This document shows positions 44,136 through 56,204 of a DNA stretch of 64,000 bases, one piece after another. Below the pieces are notes generated by a model that was not told the DNA's origin, searched no databases, and saw only the letters and a list, made by a program, of their open reading frames with translations. How positions within the stretch are numbered: position 1 is the first letter of the stretch; each line of letters starts with the position of its first letter. The stretch comes from Argyresthia goedartella (lineage: Eukaryota; Arthropoda; Insecta; Lepidoptera; Argyresthiidae), in assembly GCA_949825045.1 (NCBI GenBank), contig OX463827.1, positions 7,028,501 through 7,092,500 on the forward strand. The letters run 5' to 3'. The position numbers and the translations under genes were made by a program.

Positions 44136-44584
44136 TAACAAAATATTTATACAAACAAAAAAACAGCAACTAAATTTAAAAATGGAATACATTACACATA
44201 CACAGAAATATTACAAAAATACTTCATAACATAATAATATGTATATCATTATGAAGATACGAGCAACCAGTGATCATAACACAGGCATTTAAAATGCCTA
44301 GCTTGGTCGTTGGCCTGCTACCACAAACACTGTAACTTCATGTCTATATTATGTTCTTGTAATATTTTTTCTGTACTCTTATGTTTTATGAATAATTATT
44401 ATTATTATTATTATTAATTATACTACATAAACACTCAATACTTAAATAAATAAAACCTACGATAATTGAGATAGGTAGTATTCTTTCAGTCTTGATCTGA
44501 ATGAGCTAGGCGATAAACAATAACGGATAGTACACTATTCGATATTTATTCTAATGAGTCTTTATTGTTACTAATTTTATACTA
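44136..44584. other. AT-rich spacer
   Basis: ATT run near 44395-44415. No gene seen. Confidence 0.4.
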
Positions 44585-45453
44585 CCTATTTATTTATTTA
44601 TTTATTTATTTATTCCATCTTACAACTTAACAGATAAAAATCCAAGGCGTTATACACAGTACATATAAAATATAAATAAAAACATTATAAAAATGCAATT
44701 AGCATAATGTCGTTAAAAGAAAATTAGAATAATGTCAAGAAAATAAAATTAGATCAATATCAGATAAAATTTCGATACAATCAAAAATACAATTTGCATA
44801 TCACCTAACATAATGTCGATTAAATAAAATTAGATGAAAGTCAATAAAATAAAATTAGATCAATGTCAGATAAAATTTCGATACAATCAGTTTAAATCAC
44901 AACATCACATAATCCTTTCACACATTCTTCTCGCAGAACCTGCCACAATCTCACACAATATGCCTCCATGAATCACCAAACAGATCAGTCAGTGGTGCTG
45001 CAGCCAACAGAGCGTTGAGACTGTCCCGAGCCCTCACCAGAGGAGACTGCTGGCGCGCCACCGTGCGGTGCATCCCGCTCGCTTACAGCTGGTGCCTGCG
45101 CGCGCGGCAATATTTGTCGGCACGAATAGCGCGCATACGGTACCGACAAGCGTGACACAGTCACTGTCGCCTCGCAACAATCGACAAACAGTCAGAACCT
45201 GCTCGGTATTACGTCTGACCTCTGGTGAGTTGTATCCGAGCATCCCCAATATAAAGGCGGATGGATAAAGGTAAGGGTAGTATCCAAATTTGCTATGTTG
45301 TGTATGACCGGGATAGTGAAACTTTTTATACAATTTGCTAAAGTTACTTGCAGTGGCAAGGTTTATGAACAATTCTGCTAACCGTGTAGGTGTGTCAGCT
45401 GAGATTAAGTTAGTTAAACAGGTGTGTACAAGTTCAGAAATCTGTAGAATCAT
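44585..45453 (-). pseudogene. LINE RT C-terminal part and 3' UTR, minus strand
   Basis: A TTTA run (44589-44614) marks the 3' end. Minus-strand coding is readable from 45453: LISADTPTRLAELFINLATA, GMLGYNSPEVRRNTEQVLTV, then CRLLRGDSDC and LVGTVCALFVPTNIAARAGT, then RWRASSLLW. After a stop the sequence continues as a typical SPLVRARDSLNALLAAAPLTD-like tail in another frame (about 45040-44930). This is the end of a LINE ORF2, 5'-truncated, with no catalytic motif. Confidence 0.75.
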
Positions 45454-45689
45454 AGAACTTCTTTATGCTCAGCGCATCGACCTTTACACAATTTACATTG
45501 ACAATAGGTTGGTCGGTAATCGATTTGCAGTGATACTACACTGATTTTGAGGTATTTGTAAAGTGGAATGCGCGTGGTTCTGTTAATTAGGTCTGTCTAA
45601 AATATATGATTAGATTAATAAATTAAGTACTCAGCTGATAAATTGTAAATATGAAAAAAAATGTGTATGATGGCTTTAATTTCGATAAT

Positions 45690-46040
45690 TGTTTCTGCCT
45701 CTGAGAGGAAGAGAGGGGCACTGTGACGTGGCCTTCTTAACAGCACCCTCACCAAAGATGTTTAAACATCCATCCGGCCGTCAAATTTAAAATTGTAAAA
45801 ATTAAAATAAAAGTATAAAGCAAACTTTGTGCACAAAGGCCTACTACAAAATTAATGACTTTTTTCAAGATACCGACATCTGGCATTGAAATTCATTACA
45901 CCCTATACATTGTGTACTATGTAATAATTAGGCACCTACTTAATGTTATATTATGCTTGCTTGATTATGTTATGACTTTCACAAAGTCTCTATTTTTGTG
46001 CTATTATGAATAAAATCTTTAAACTGAACTGAACTGAAAT
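45690..46040 (+). repeat. LINE 3' UTR with TGAAC-rich tail
   Basis: CTGCCTCTGAGAGGAAGAGA, GTGGCCTTCTTAACAGCACC, then AATAAAATCTTTAAACTGAA and ACTGAACTGAA at about 46015-46040. This looks like a LINE 3' end with its short tandem tail. No coding region. Confidence 0.55.
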
Positions 46041-46119
46041 ATTTTTTTAAATTTTAGAATCAAGACTATATTTTTGTCGCTGTCTGCACCTTTTCCTCGA
46101 AGTGGACATGCTGTGCTTT

Positions 46120-46560
46120 GTCTAATGACTTTTATCTACACACGTATCATAAACCCTCTTTACTGCGTACAAAAACCGCACGTTGCGATCAGCATAACGT
46201 TAAACTACTTAGTAAAAACTCATTTCTTATCTGAAAAATTACACATTATGACCATAACGTGTAATTTTTCTAGATATTATGACATTCAAATTTCGAACGC
46301 CGACGCCCGCCTACGTGCCGCCCCTAGTTTGTCTGTGAAGTTGGTACTACAGAACAAGCTAAACAACTGCAGAGCCACAATGCCGGTCAAACATGCGTTT
46401 TCTGAACACATCAAAGAGAGCTTATGATATGTGTGTTGATAAACTAGTGTATGTAACTGTACATAATTAGGCATTAAAACTCTCGAGTGATATTATTATG
46501 AAACTCGCCCTCGAGTATTAATGCCCTCCATTATGTAGCAGTCACCTAAACTACTATAAT
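46120..46560 (+). repeat. Inverted-repeat-rich element, family W (copy 1)
   Basis: Shares long blocks with 62040-62470 (reverse) and 63735-64000 (same strand): ACACACGTATCATAAACCCT, TTTCGAACGCCGACGCCCGC, CTAGTTTGTCTGTGAAGTTG. Internally it has a hairpin (ATTACACATTATG.CCATAACGTGTAAT, about 46238-46268) and a palindromic block with two CTCGAG sites (about 46470-46525). No protein. Probably a non-autonomous DNA element. Confidence 0.65.
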
Positions 46561-46633
46561 AATCGAGCAATTCTTAAATTATGATACTAAAACGCGTTTG
46601 CGTACTATTATAATAATACACCAAGTTAAAAAC

Positions 46634-47055
46634 TTAAAAAACCGACTTCAAGTTCGAGCCCTATTTCTTCCCCCTGGTCGGGATACGAATGTCGTCGATA
46701 TACATGAAACTCCTTATAATTTTTTTACTGAAGGTAACTGTTTTTAGTGACATATTTTACTGTTTTCTTTGTTTATATACTATTATATACTATATTATTT
46801 AACCTCCTGAGTATAACGTCATGATATTTAGCTTAAGGAATATAAATCCATTATTGGCTTAAGTTAAGGTTTAATTAACTGTTAGACTTGCATATATTTA
46901 GCTGTAGTTTTTTTAAGATATTAAAAAAACCACGAACTAAAACGTCTCCGTGTATATTTTTTCGTTTTTCTTGATTTTTTCAAAAAGCTCTATATATATT
47001 TTTTAAAACCGTCAAATTGAGAACGTCCTCCTTTTTGAAGTCGGTTAAAAAAAAC
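46634..47055. mobile_element. MITE-like element with AACCGACTTCAA ends
   Basis: The left end TTAAAAAACCGACTTCAAG and right end TTTTTGAAGTCGGTTAAAAA are inverted copies about 400 bp apart. Inside is ATACGAATGTCGTCGATATA and no coding. Parts recur near 25010 and, in reverse, near 63680-63740. Confidence 0.6.
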
Positions 47056-47489
47056 TATCAGCCACTATATGCTGGTATGTACGATATTGTTTCATAGTAA
47101 TTTTATGTTAAACGCTATCCAAGTCTTATCCGCGACTGTGAGGGGAGTTTGGTACTCGACGAGGCGTCGGATGTACTTGGATGGCATGGCCAATATAAGA
47201 GTGCCCACCTTGTTGCAGCCCTAATACCTCTGCTATAAATTTCTATATTTTTACATTTGTAAAACCAACAGCTTACATTGATTAATAAAAATACAGGAAT
47301 AAGAAGCATGTAGCCAATATCAGGTTTTCACGACTAGCTTTAAAATAATAAAATAAGAATCTGATACACGACAAGTTATCAAGAAAATAATTAGAATACC
47401 AATCATCAAGGCGGCACCGCCAAACATAAAAAAAAACTACAATTAAATAAGAACCATAACTAACATTAGGTAACACTAAGAATTTGAAA
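47056..47489. other. Non-coding spacer
   Basis: Nothing recognised in either strand. Confidence 0.4.
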
Positions 47490-48250
47490 AATTCAAGGTT
47501 TAGCCTATTGCGTACGCTTGAGCCTTTCGTTCAAAATAAGTCAAAAGAGAACTGTTTGCATAGGCTATTGAAGTCTTTACTTGCTCGCACTAGATATGAG
47601 TTTTGCCTGTAGTTGGAAGAAGACAAGGGAATAGGGATAAGTGGGTTAAATCTAAGTAATCGTTGGGGAACATTAAAATACAGCTTGCGCATAGGTGTGT
47701 ACAGTCCATCTCATTGGATATAATTTTCAGCAAAAATGCGCAATCTGCTAATCAACGACGGTTAGTAAGTGGTTGAAGGTGAAATTTATAAAAAAAATCA
47801 CAACTGTGGTATGGTATGCGCAACCGATAGCAAAGAATCCGAACAAATCTTTTTTGCATACCCCCGATGCGATCGATGTGCACGCCATAACGCGGGTCCA
47901 AATTTGAGACGCATACTCTAACTGACTTCTCACAAATGAGCAGTACATTATCTTAATAGTTTTTATTGTCTTAAAACACGCTGCTAGTCTCATTACAAAA
48001 CCTAATGCTATAGATGCTTTAGCCACTATTTGCTCCACGTGAATATTGAACTGAAGTTTAGAGCCAGATCACGAACTCCGTCACATCTCTGCAGTAGCTG
48101 ACCTTTCAGTCTATGGGAGTCTATGAGGTGGACTGCGTTTTCTGCTAAACGAAATTACGTAGCATTTGGTAGGGTTTAGGTCTAATTTATTGATGCGACA
48201 GTATTCATCGAGTCTTAGGTCAGATTAGATAACATTCATATCACTAAATG
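47490..48250 (-). pseudogene. LINE RT thumb fragment, minus strand
   Basis: The minus-strand frame near 48038-47880 reads EQIVAKASIALGFVMRLAAC and MYCSFVRSQLEYASQIWTR. This is the LINE block in which H..K..KA...LGF is followed by VRS.LEYAS..W. Upstream (48240-48060) DLRLDEYCRINKLDLNP-type sequence is readable with shifts. No catalytic YADD remains. Confidence 0.7.
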
Positions 48251-48264
48251 ATCATATAGAAGAA

Positions 48265-49170
48265 AATATAATTCATAATTCATAATTCTTTATTGCACAC
48301 ACATATTCAATTTAAAAGGTTACATTAGGAGAAATCATATGTACAAAGGCGAGCTTATCTCTAAAAAGAGATTTCTTCCAGCAAACCAAGGCATGAAAGG
48401 GAAATGTATCATGAAAGGGTAGGCAGTGTACAATATCTAATTTATACTAAAATACATATAATATAAAATACGGAAAATAGAATACTTATATACCAGACTA
48501 CTAAATACAATACATACATATACCTGCAAATATAGTTTATATATTATAATGATATACATACTATAACTCTCACGAAAGAGAGAGGAAGTGCTCTTTTACC
48601 CGGTTTTTGAAAGAGACAATAGTGGGACTGTCTCTTATAGTGCAAGGTAGTGCGTTCCACAGTCGAACCGCCTGCCGAAATATCTTCATATCATCAGCAT
48701 AACAAAGAAGGTTAGAGTTATGAAAACACGTGTCGATATCGTTCACGTAAGTAATTAAGAGTGACGAGCCCATCAGGGATCCTTGGGGACCACCACTGAG
48801 AACCGAAACCCAGCTCAAAATGTAGTTGCTGATAACTACAGCTTATTACCTGTTATCTAAGTAAGACGAAAACCAGCGAAGTAGGTCACCTCTAATACCG
48901 ATGTTAAAGAGTTTTGCTTTAAGTAAGTCATGATCAAAACTGTCAAACGCTTTGCTATAGTCCCATAAACGACATCGAACTGCGCACCCCTGTCCATACT
49001 AAGTGTTCAAAGTGATTTAGCACAGCTAGGTTGGAGACTGTTGAACGGCCCTTTAAAAACCCGTGCTGTGAGGGACTAAAAGATGGTCTAAGTGCTGCAT
49101 AAACCTGATCATAGATCAATCATTCAAAAACTTTTGCCAGTATACACAGTTTGGAAATCGGTCTCTTACT
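48265..49170 (-). pseudogene. LINE family T with internal deletion (copy 7)
   Basis: The tail and hairpin lie at 48342-48390. The minus frame 48818-48570 joins the palm block (GGPQGSLMGSSLLITYVNDI, then LCYADDMKIFRQ) directly to the C-terminal block (AVRLWNALPCTIRDSP, KNRVKEHFLSLS), so about 200 residues between them are deleted in frame. Upstream, on the minus strand to about 49160, LLRWFSSYL and AFDSFDHDLL-like blocks are readable in broken frames. Confidence 0.8.
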
Positions 49171-49678
49171 CTACGGTACTCTTGTCTTGTCAGTCTACCG
49201 CCTTTCCTTCTGCCTTTTCCTGTCTTAAGATTTTCTGAACCTGAAACCTGCTTCCTGGCTCTCTATTTGACTGTGCTGTGCCTTTTTTCCAGTGTGACCT
49301 CCTTGCGTCTATATCTACGGTTGAGGCCAGTACTTTTTCTACTTAAAAGGTGCCTGAATAGTGATTTGAACCAGCTCATAATGTAAATAGGTGTTTTATT
49401 AATTATACATGTCAAAAAGCGACACCCTGTTTTATTTATTGTAAATAGTCTATTATTTTCATTCTCCGGCTCAAGCACGGTATTTTGTATGACACGTAAG
49501 CTGTACGTCCCGTTTACTATCGCTACTAAGTGGGAGTAGTCAGATACCCTATTGGGCACATTGATAGCTTCTGCCAGTCAGGTTGACTACTAGTCAGACA
49601 CCCTTCCATCAACCCGTACTGAGCCAGCGTGTTTGAGTATGGGTCAATCTTACTCATATTCGGATGAAGTCCAGGCTC
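49171..49678. other. Spacer with a short interspersed motif
   Basis: Contains ACCCGTACTGAGCCAGCGTG (about 49615) and TACTCATATTCGGATGAAGT (about 49650), the reverse of the motif inserted near 20240. No gene seen. Confidence 0.45.
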
Positions 49679-49915
49679 CAAATCAAATCAAATCAAAAAT
49701 CATTTATTTCCATAGGATGTTGTTACATCACTTAGATCCGTCATTACATATTTTTGGGTGAGTTCACTAACACAATGGCGGAATCTGTGGAGAAGAGCTC
49801 ACCGAAGAAACTCCACAGTCGTCGCATCTTTTGCGTTTCCTTTTTTAAATAAAATATTGTCAAATTACAAGATGAATGCTAATTATATATCGAAACAGCC
49901 TGTTACTCAAACAAT

Positions 49916-51895
49916 CTATTCCCATGGACATCTGTCCTCTAAGTAATCAGATATCCTATAGTAACCTTTTTTATACAATTTCTGTTTTATTATTATTTTA
50001 AACTTGTCTAAAGGTAAGTTTTTAATATCAGTAGGGACCTTATTGTAATAGCGTATACAATTGCCTTTAAAAGAATTACTAATTTTATGTAGTCGGCTTA
50101 CATAAGCAACCAACTTTTCTTTATTTCTAGTATTAAAATTGTGTATATCACTGTACTCCTGAAAATAAGTTATATTTCTTTTTACATACACAAGATTGTC
50201 ATAGATATATTGAGACACAAATGTCAGAATATTGATTTCTTCAAACTTTTCCCTCAGTGACACTCTAGGCCCTAATCTATAAATTGCACGAACAGCCCGT
50301 TTCTGCAGAATAAATATACTATTAGCATTCGCAGCGTGACCCCACAATAAAATACCATAGGTCATTAGACTATGAAAGTAACTAAAGTAGACTAGTCTAG
50401 CGGTGTCTACGTCGGTAAGAGCTCTAATTTTTTTAACTGCGAACGCTGCCGAACTCAGTCTGTTCGACAATGTATTTATATGAGGATCCCATTGTAGTTT
50501 GGCGTCTAAAGTAATGCCCAAAAAGACAGTCGACTGCACAAGGTCCAATCTCTGTCCTTTTATAAATATGTCTGTAGTTACCGGGTTCACATTGGGTAAC
50601 ACGAATTTAATACATTTAGTTTTCTTTTCATTAAGTAATAAATTGTTAACAGTAAACCAGTTCACTATACTAGAGATAGCATTGTTTACCTCGTCATAAT
50701 TTGATTGCTGTCTTTTAACTTTAAATATCAAAGAAGTATCATCGGCAAACAATACTAACCCATGTTTTGCTTTAACAAGGTAAGGTTAATCATTAATATA
50801 TACTAAAAACAAGAAAGGACCAAGAATTGAACCTTGCGGTACGCCCATACTTATTGAAGACCTAGGTGATCTTTTCCCATTAAAATCGACCATCTGAACC
50901 CTATCTGTTAGATATGACTCCAGAAGGCCAAGTGCCTGATCTTTTACACCATAATGGCGTAACTTCCTGACAAGTGTGTCATGATGGACGCAATCAAAAG
51001 CCTTGGATAGATCGCAGGAGACACCTATTGCATCCATTGCGTCTTCCCAGGCATCAAAAATATTGTCGATTAGTTCAACACCAGCATCGGCTGTTGAACG
51101 ACCCTTTGTGAAACCAAACTGAGCAATGTGAATTAAATTATTGAGATAAAAATGACTTTGCAATTGATTAAGTATGAGTTTTTCAAATATTTTGCTAAGC
51201 GTTGGTAGTATCGATATGGGTCTAAAATTGGTGGGGTCTGATGTACTATCAGCTTTGAATAAAGGTATAACTTTACTTAGTTTCATCAAGTCAGGAAACA
51301 CACCATTATCTATACATTGATTAAATATACAACAAAGGTGAGGTGCAATACAATCTACAATGGAACTAATAATTTTTACTGATAGACCATGGGCGTCAGC
51401 TGTCTTTTTCATTTCCAGGGATTTAAACGCTTTTACAATGTCTTCATTATTTACGTGCCTAAATTTAAAATCTGTTTTACATTCCTCAAAGTTTTGTTTA
51501 AGAATAGATTCAGCAGCAGCGGGAGATGAATTTAAAGACTTGGTTGTTGAAACTGGAATGTCCGTAAAGAAATTTTCGAAAGCTTTTGCTACTTCTAGGT
51601 CTGTACTTAGCAATTGATTATCTATCTTAAGCTTGAAGTTATTATGTGTAGCTTTGGCCTTTCCAGTCTCTCTGTTTATAATTTGCCAAGTCGTTTTCAT
51701 TACATTGCTACTAGATTCAATTTTGTTTTTAATGAAATAAGATTTAGCTACGGCACAAACGCGTTTAAACATTTTTGAATAACTACGAACATAATCTAGA
51801 AAGGCCGTATTTTTGTTATATGATTTCTCTTCATAGAGTTCATATAATCTTCGTCTGCTCCTATGAATTCCAACTGTCGCCCAATCACTAAACAA
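49916..51895 (-). pseudogene. CR1-like LINE reverse transcriptase
   Basis: Copies element RNA into DNA at the cut target. Minus-strand frame 51895-50786: KIISSIVDCIAPHLCCIFNQ, VIPLFKADSTSDPTNFRPIS, FGFTKGRSTADAGVELI, CDLSKAFDCVHH (motif A, both D present) and SMGVPQGSILGPFLFLVYIN (motif B). A 1-base shift at about 50780 leads to frame 50752-49916: FADDTSLIFKVKR (motif C), FLGITLDAKLQWDPHINTL, MTYGILLWGHAAN and RAVRAIYRLGPR, ending RISDYLEDRCPW at the 3' UTR. A single frameshift separates it from an intact RT. Confidence 0.9.
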
Positions 51896-52020
51896 AGCTT
51901 TTATATTAATTTTTATAGTTTTTTATTTAAATACCGTATCATATTCATTTTTGACAAGGTTAAATTCTGAGTTGTACAACAAATTTGGATCGTCACTGTA
52001 TGGTATTTCCCATAGTTTAT

Positions 52021-52713
52021 CTAAAATATTATTCCTGTAGTGTTCAAGCCGAGTGTCACTAAGGGGCACACATGTAATATCCTCTTTTGGTCCTTTTTTA
52101 TTTTAATATTGAATATACCTATCTGACCAGAGTGATCAGAGGTTAATTTATTGATGACCGATTTGAAAATGGGCGTAATGTTAGTAAATATATTGTCAAT
52201 GCAGGTAGCAGATATTGCAGTAATTCTAGTAGGCTCCAAAAACAGATAGTTCATGTTGTGACATAAAAATAATGATTTTAATCTAGTACAAATATTATTA
52301 TCCTCTAACAGATTAACATTAAAATCACCACAAATTATAAAAAAATTGTTTTTATCGCTGATTTTAATCAACACTTCATCCATTTTCTTTTCGAATAAAT
52401 CAAAGGATGAATCTGGTGGTCTGTATACGCTCATTACAATAAGTTGTTCAAGTTCAATACAGGCTATTTCCATAGTACGCTCAACAGACAGGCTCACTAT
52501 GTCAACTCGTTCCTTATATTTAAAACTATTATTTACAAGTATTAAGGAGCCACCGCGATCAGCTGTTTTTCTGTTGAACGAACTAGCAACGTGGTGGTTA
52601 TTAAAGTTGAACATGAACTGATAACTCTTTAAAAAGTGCTCTGTTATACATAAAATATCAATATTATTACAGTTCATGAATAACTCAATTTCCAGTTCTT
52701 TACTTAACATGCC
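52021..52713 (-). pseudogene. CR1-like LINE endonuclease, main part
   Basis: EEP-type endonuclease read on the minus strand: MLSKELEIELFMNCNNIDIL (N-terminal N/E region), CITEHFL, NRKTADRGGSLILVNNSFK, MSVYRPPDSS, ICGDFNVNLLEDN (catalytic D and N), TCIDNIFTN and SDHSGQIGIF (catalytic D and H). Its first residues (NVVHQNIQ) lie beyond the Harbinger insertion at 56208-56240. The frame closes at 52021 before RT; the linker to 51895 is shifted. Confidence 0.88.
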
Positions 52714-52716
52714 CTG
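52714..52716 (+). repeat. CTG target duplication, left of Harbinger 1
   Basis: Matches 56205-56207. Removing one copy restores the LINE target GCCCTGTAT. Confidence 0.8.
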
Positions 52717-53734
52717 GGGGGCGATCGCGGTAAAAAATATCAACCGAACTATAGCTGAACCATAACCGAAACACGACTTTAAGGACTTTTCGTATCGCGC
52801 TAATGTTTTGACAGATGGTTGAACCGAAGTTCGATTGGAATTGGACCATAACCTCTGTCAAACGAACGGTTTTGTTAAAGTTTATGCGGAGCTGCTTTTT
52901 CACGACCGTTGTAGAATTGTTGAGATGAAAAGTGGGTGAAAATAGTGAAATTGATGTATCTGGACTTTGGAAATGGCCTACGAGTGTGATGTAGCTATAG
53001 CGCGAGCCTAATCTAAAACAGAGAATCGGAGTTTATCAAGCGAAATTGACTGTCGAAGGAGTTAGCTTGTGGACACGTTAATTACTCAGTTGACCCTTAA
53101 TATGCCACCAACCAGTGCTTTGGATGTGGACACGAAGGTTAGTAACACTATACAAAGTACTAGAATGTATCACAGCACATTTACTTTTGTTTGGACATGA
53201 ACAATTTTTATTCCGTTTCCCAAAAACAGAACTAAGTGAGCTTAGTAACAGTGCTTACATTTTGTTTCAGGTACTGGTTGTTTAGCATTTTGCCACAGGC
53301 TCTTACCAGACGATTGGATGAGAAAGCCGGAAACACTGTGTTTACCAGTCAAGTGTCTCCAAAATTGTAAAACAAGTCACCTTAGCATTCAACAAGCCAG
53401 AAATCTTAAATTTCCCTTTCAACTTCGTGATAGGGAGCAAATTAAAAGGAAGTAAGTAACTATATGTTAACATCATTCCATTAAATTCAAATCAGATTAC
53501 ATTTACCTACGGCTGGGTATAGGCCTCCTCTTTACCACACTATCTACTCTGGTCCTGAGCCTCCCGCAGCCACTGCTTGCCAGCCAGCGTCTCAGCGTCC
53601 ATCTATCCGGTGGTCTGCCTATCTGCCTCATACATCATACAATTCCTATTGATTAGTTTGCATATCACAATTTATTTAAGATTATTACTTTTGGTTTGGT
53701 AATAAACAAAAAAAAGCATACCAAGATTGTGTGG

Positions 53735-54060
53735 CTTATAAGTTTAAATATATACTTAACTGCACAAAACAGAGAATACAAAAAAATATATAAAGGTAAA
53801 AAAATGTACAAAGGCAAGCTTATCTCTAACAGGAAATTTCTCCCAGCAAACCTTGATTGGAGGGGTAAAAAAGAAACTACAGGTAGAGCTACATATGTGC
53901 ACAACATTAAATACTACTACTTACCAATATCTACATAATACTAAAATATATATCATATACTAATATATCAAATACATACTAATACATGCTTATACTTAGC
54001 ATTGATGAGAAAGATAGTGTTCTTTCAACAAACAATTTAAAAAAATGTAAGTTGACGGAC
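53735..54060 (-). repeat. LINE family T 3' tail (copy 8), inside Harbinger 1 intron
   Basis: ATGTACAAAGGCAAGCTTAT, then AGGAAATTTCTCCCAGCAAACC. The hairpin arm is mutated. An identical arrangement occurs at 58450-58775 in Harbinger 2. Confidence 0.75.
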
Positions 54061-54084
54061 TGTCTCTGATTTGATTTGAAGTTG

Positions 54085-54305
54085 TACTAATTATAATATA
54101 GGTATAGGACAACTGTGGTGCTGCTACCATGTACGGTTGTTGCCCTGCCTACCATGAGAGAGTTCCTGGGTTCAATCCCCGTCTGGGGATAAAGAAAACA
54201 AAACACAGTCTTGTCATCGTTGTTTCTGGTTCCCACAACCCAGGGTACCCTAGTGTGGGGCCAGGAGCACTGTATGTGCCTGTATGTAAATGTTTATTAT
54301 TTTCA
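54085..54305 (+). mobile_element. tRNA-derived SINE inside Harbinger 1 intron
   Basis: B-box-like GGTTCAATCCC (about 54169-54179), CACAACCCAGGGTACCCTAG, and GTGTGGGGCCAGGAGCACTG, which corresponds to the GTTTGGGGCTAG block of the SINE at 3661. The tail merges with the intron end. Confidence 0.75.
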
Positions 54306-54422
54306 GATTTTTCAAAAAGTACAGATTGCCAGGGGTTCTGGCTTGTGGAGATGGTACTCATATGTCTATAGTTACCCCTAATGAACATGAGGAGAGATAC
54401 TATAACAAAAAAGGGTGACATT

Positions 54423-54473
54423 CCGCAATAGACTTACTATCATATGAATGATATGATAGTAAGTCTATTGCGG
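54423..54473. repeat. Perfect 23-bp hairpin in Harbinger 1
   Basis: Arms 54423-54445 and 54451-54473 with loop GAATG. In Harbinger 2 (about 59150-59185) only the right-hand arm sequence is present, so the left arm is a copy-1-specific inverted duplication or a copy-2 loss. Confidence 0.9.
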
Positions 54474-55279
54474 GGAGCGCAATTTTTGATAGATTAAGGA
54501 CTAAAATAAATGATATTTAACTAGGTAAATTTGTTTTATTCATGTCTTGGTACTTAAGTTATCTCACTTTAATTATTCTCACATTAGAGACGTTTGCCCA
54601 GCAATGGGATATTATATGTTAGTAATAATAATTAAATATTTTTCACACATCTTCTCTTTGTTGGGTACAAAACTGAAAAAAGAAATAATGTACAAGTTAG
54701 TAGAAATATTTTACATAAAACTATATAAGTATACTATACTTACATGATTGCATGAATTAATAAATTATATTATACATATATACATATACATATTTACAGG
54801 AAAAGTAAACATGGTTTAGAAAACTCGTGGGGAAAATGTCATTAAAATTATACTAAGGGCACTTTTAAAATTAAAATTTATATTAAGTAACAATTCAGGG
54901 CATATTTCCTACATAACTATATCCTACCCAAACCTGATAGTAAAGTATAGAATTACCTGCTTCGTCAATATATTATTTCACAAATTCATTTGAAGGACTG
55001 CTATAGTATTAATACTATAGGGGTCCGAGCATTCTGCAGAGCAGCCTGGGAAGTCTGTGCAGCCTTTGCCCTCAGATGTTCAACTTTCAATCCCATTAGC
55101 CTTGATACGTCCAACATGCTTATGCTGGCTGGAATATTAATAAAACAATTTGCTGTTCATTTTCCTTTAGGATATGAAAACAATTAACATTGTTATTCTT
55201 ATTTATCTAAACTTTGTACACCTTCTTACAAAAGCATTATATTCTGATAGGGACAAAGTTTAAGATAAAGAAAACTACA
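54474..55279. other. Inner Harbinger 1 region
   Basis: Mostly AT-rich. 54985-55190 reads as a possible minus-strand exon (RLMGLKVEHLRAKAAQTSQ in the better kept copy at 59691-59873), perhaps the accessory DNA-binding protein of Harbinger elements, but I cannot recognise it. Confidence 0.4.
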
Positions 55280-55864
55280 TAACTTGATTCATTCCTTTGC
55301 AGTCCTAACTGCTCTAAAGGGGTTGAGGATGTCTGCACACTCCCCCCACGGGTCAGATCAACGAACCTCTTCCCGAAGAATCGCCTCTGTCCACACCTGT
55401 GGTTAGGTCATGGTCAGAGTGTCTATAAGACTCCAACCCAGGTCATAGGATGGCCCTTGCGGGCGGTGGTCTTCATGTGGCGCTGGTATGCAGTGGGTGA
55501 TCGCCGGCTAGGCAACCAGGTCGCGTGGCAGGCGGCGGCGGTCGGGCAGGCGCGCGTGGTGCGGCGCCAGTTCGGCGATGTGCGGGTATTGTGAAGCATC
55601 CGCACGCGCGAACATGCCCTTCGCCAGCCTCTGGACAAACTGGTCCACGGTTTCCCATCTTAGGTCCCTCTGGATTGTCGCGTTCCTCATGTAGCGGGGG
55701 GCGCCGACGATGGTACGCAGAGAGAGGTTCTCTTGGGCTCGGAATCTCCGTTTGTTCGTCTCCGAGCACAGGGCGTACCATGCTGGGGTCGCGTAGGTGA
55801 GGCGGGATCTCGCGTAGGTCTTGTAGATCCCGAGCTTCGCCCTCAGAGGGAGGCTGGAGTACAC
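55280..55864 (-). pseudogene. GC-rich LINE RT C-terminus inside Harbinger 1
   Basis: Minus frame 55864-55508: MYSSLPLRAKLGIYKTYARS, LTYATPAWYALCSE, RAQENLSLRTIVGAPRYMRN and HIAELAPHHARLPDRR, then a stop. This is the Jockey-type block in which the polymerase tail contacts RNA. Its GC content contrasts sharply with the flanks. 5'-truncated; the 3' UTR runs to about 55280. The same insertion is at 59990-60554. Confidence 0.85.
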
Positions 55865-56204
55865 TTATTTATAAAGCTACATTTCTATCCACTTGAATCT
55901 TTTATCTGTAATTTTTCGTTCACCTCGTAAACACTTCAAATTCCACGAATTCCCACCCAAGTGTGGTCAAAAATAGAGTAGTTAACAACAAAAAGGCGAA
56001 ATCGACGGTCGATTATACACAATCGATGCTACATCTGTTTTGATTACGCCAATGGTTCGGTTATGTTTCAGCTTCGGTCTCCACTAAAACTTTAGCGCGA
56101 TACCGAATTTCATTGAACCGAACCAAAGTTGAATTACAACTGGAACTGAAGCAGAACCATACCTTTGACGTTCGTTGACTTTACAAAATAGCGCGATCGG
56201 CCCC

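Larger units (their letters stand above)
53271..54420 (+). pseudogene. Harbinger transposase exons, copy 1
   Basis: DDE transposase remnant. Exon 53271-53451 sits between acceptor TTTGTTTCAG and donor GTAAGTAAC. Its reading shifts from VSKIVKQVTLAFNKPEILNF to the DREQIKRK block, a one-step frameshift. The next exon starts at 54307 after TTATTTTCAG: FFKKYRLPGVLACGDGTHMS, with the first catalytic D (codon 54350-54352), then VTPNEHEERYYNKKG and a stop. Phase across the intron is kept. The intron (53452-54306) has been enlarged by a LINE tail and a SINE. The second D and the E are lost or unreadable beyond 54420. An earlier exon 53102-53138 (MPPTSALDVDTK then GTTAGT) is possible. Confidence 0.8.
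52717..56204 (+). mobile_element. Composite PIF/Harbinger transposon, copy 1
   Basis: 3488 bp. Imperfect terminal repeats (left GGGGGCGATCGCGG; right, reversed, GGGGCCGATCGCGC) with CTG target copies on both sides. It contains transposase exons (53102-53138, 53271-53451, 54307-54420) and three older insertions: a LINE family T tail, a SINE and a GC-rich LINE RT piece. The target duplication length and transposase motifs place it in PIF/Harbinger. Confidence 0.85.

Noticed and set aside
45068..45268. Plus-strand frame in GC-rich DNA
   Set aside because: It is opposite the minus-strand LINE C-terminus, which gives the recognisable protein.
55525..55930. Plus-strand open frames across the GC-rich LINE piece (also 60215-60620)
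   Set aside because: They are antisense shadows of the minus-strand RT C-terminus, which has clear family motifs.
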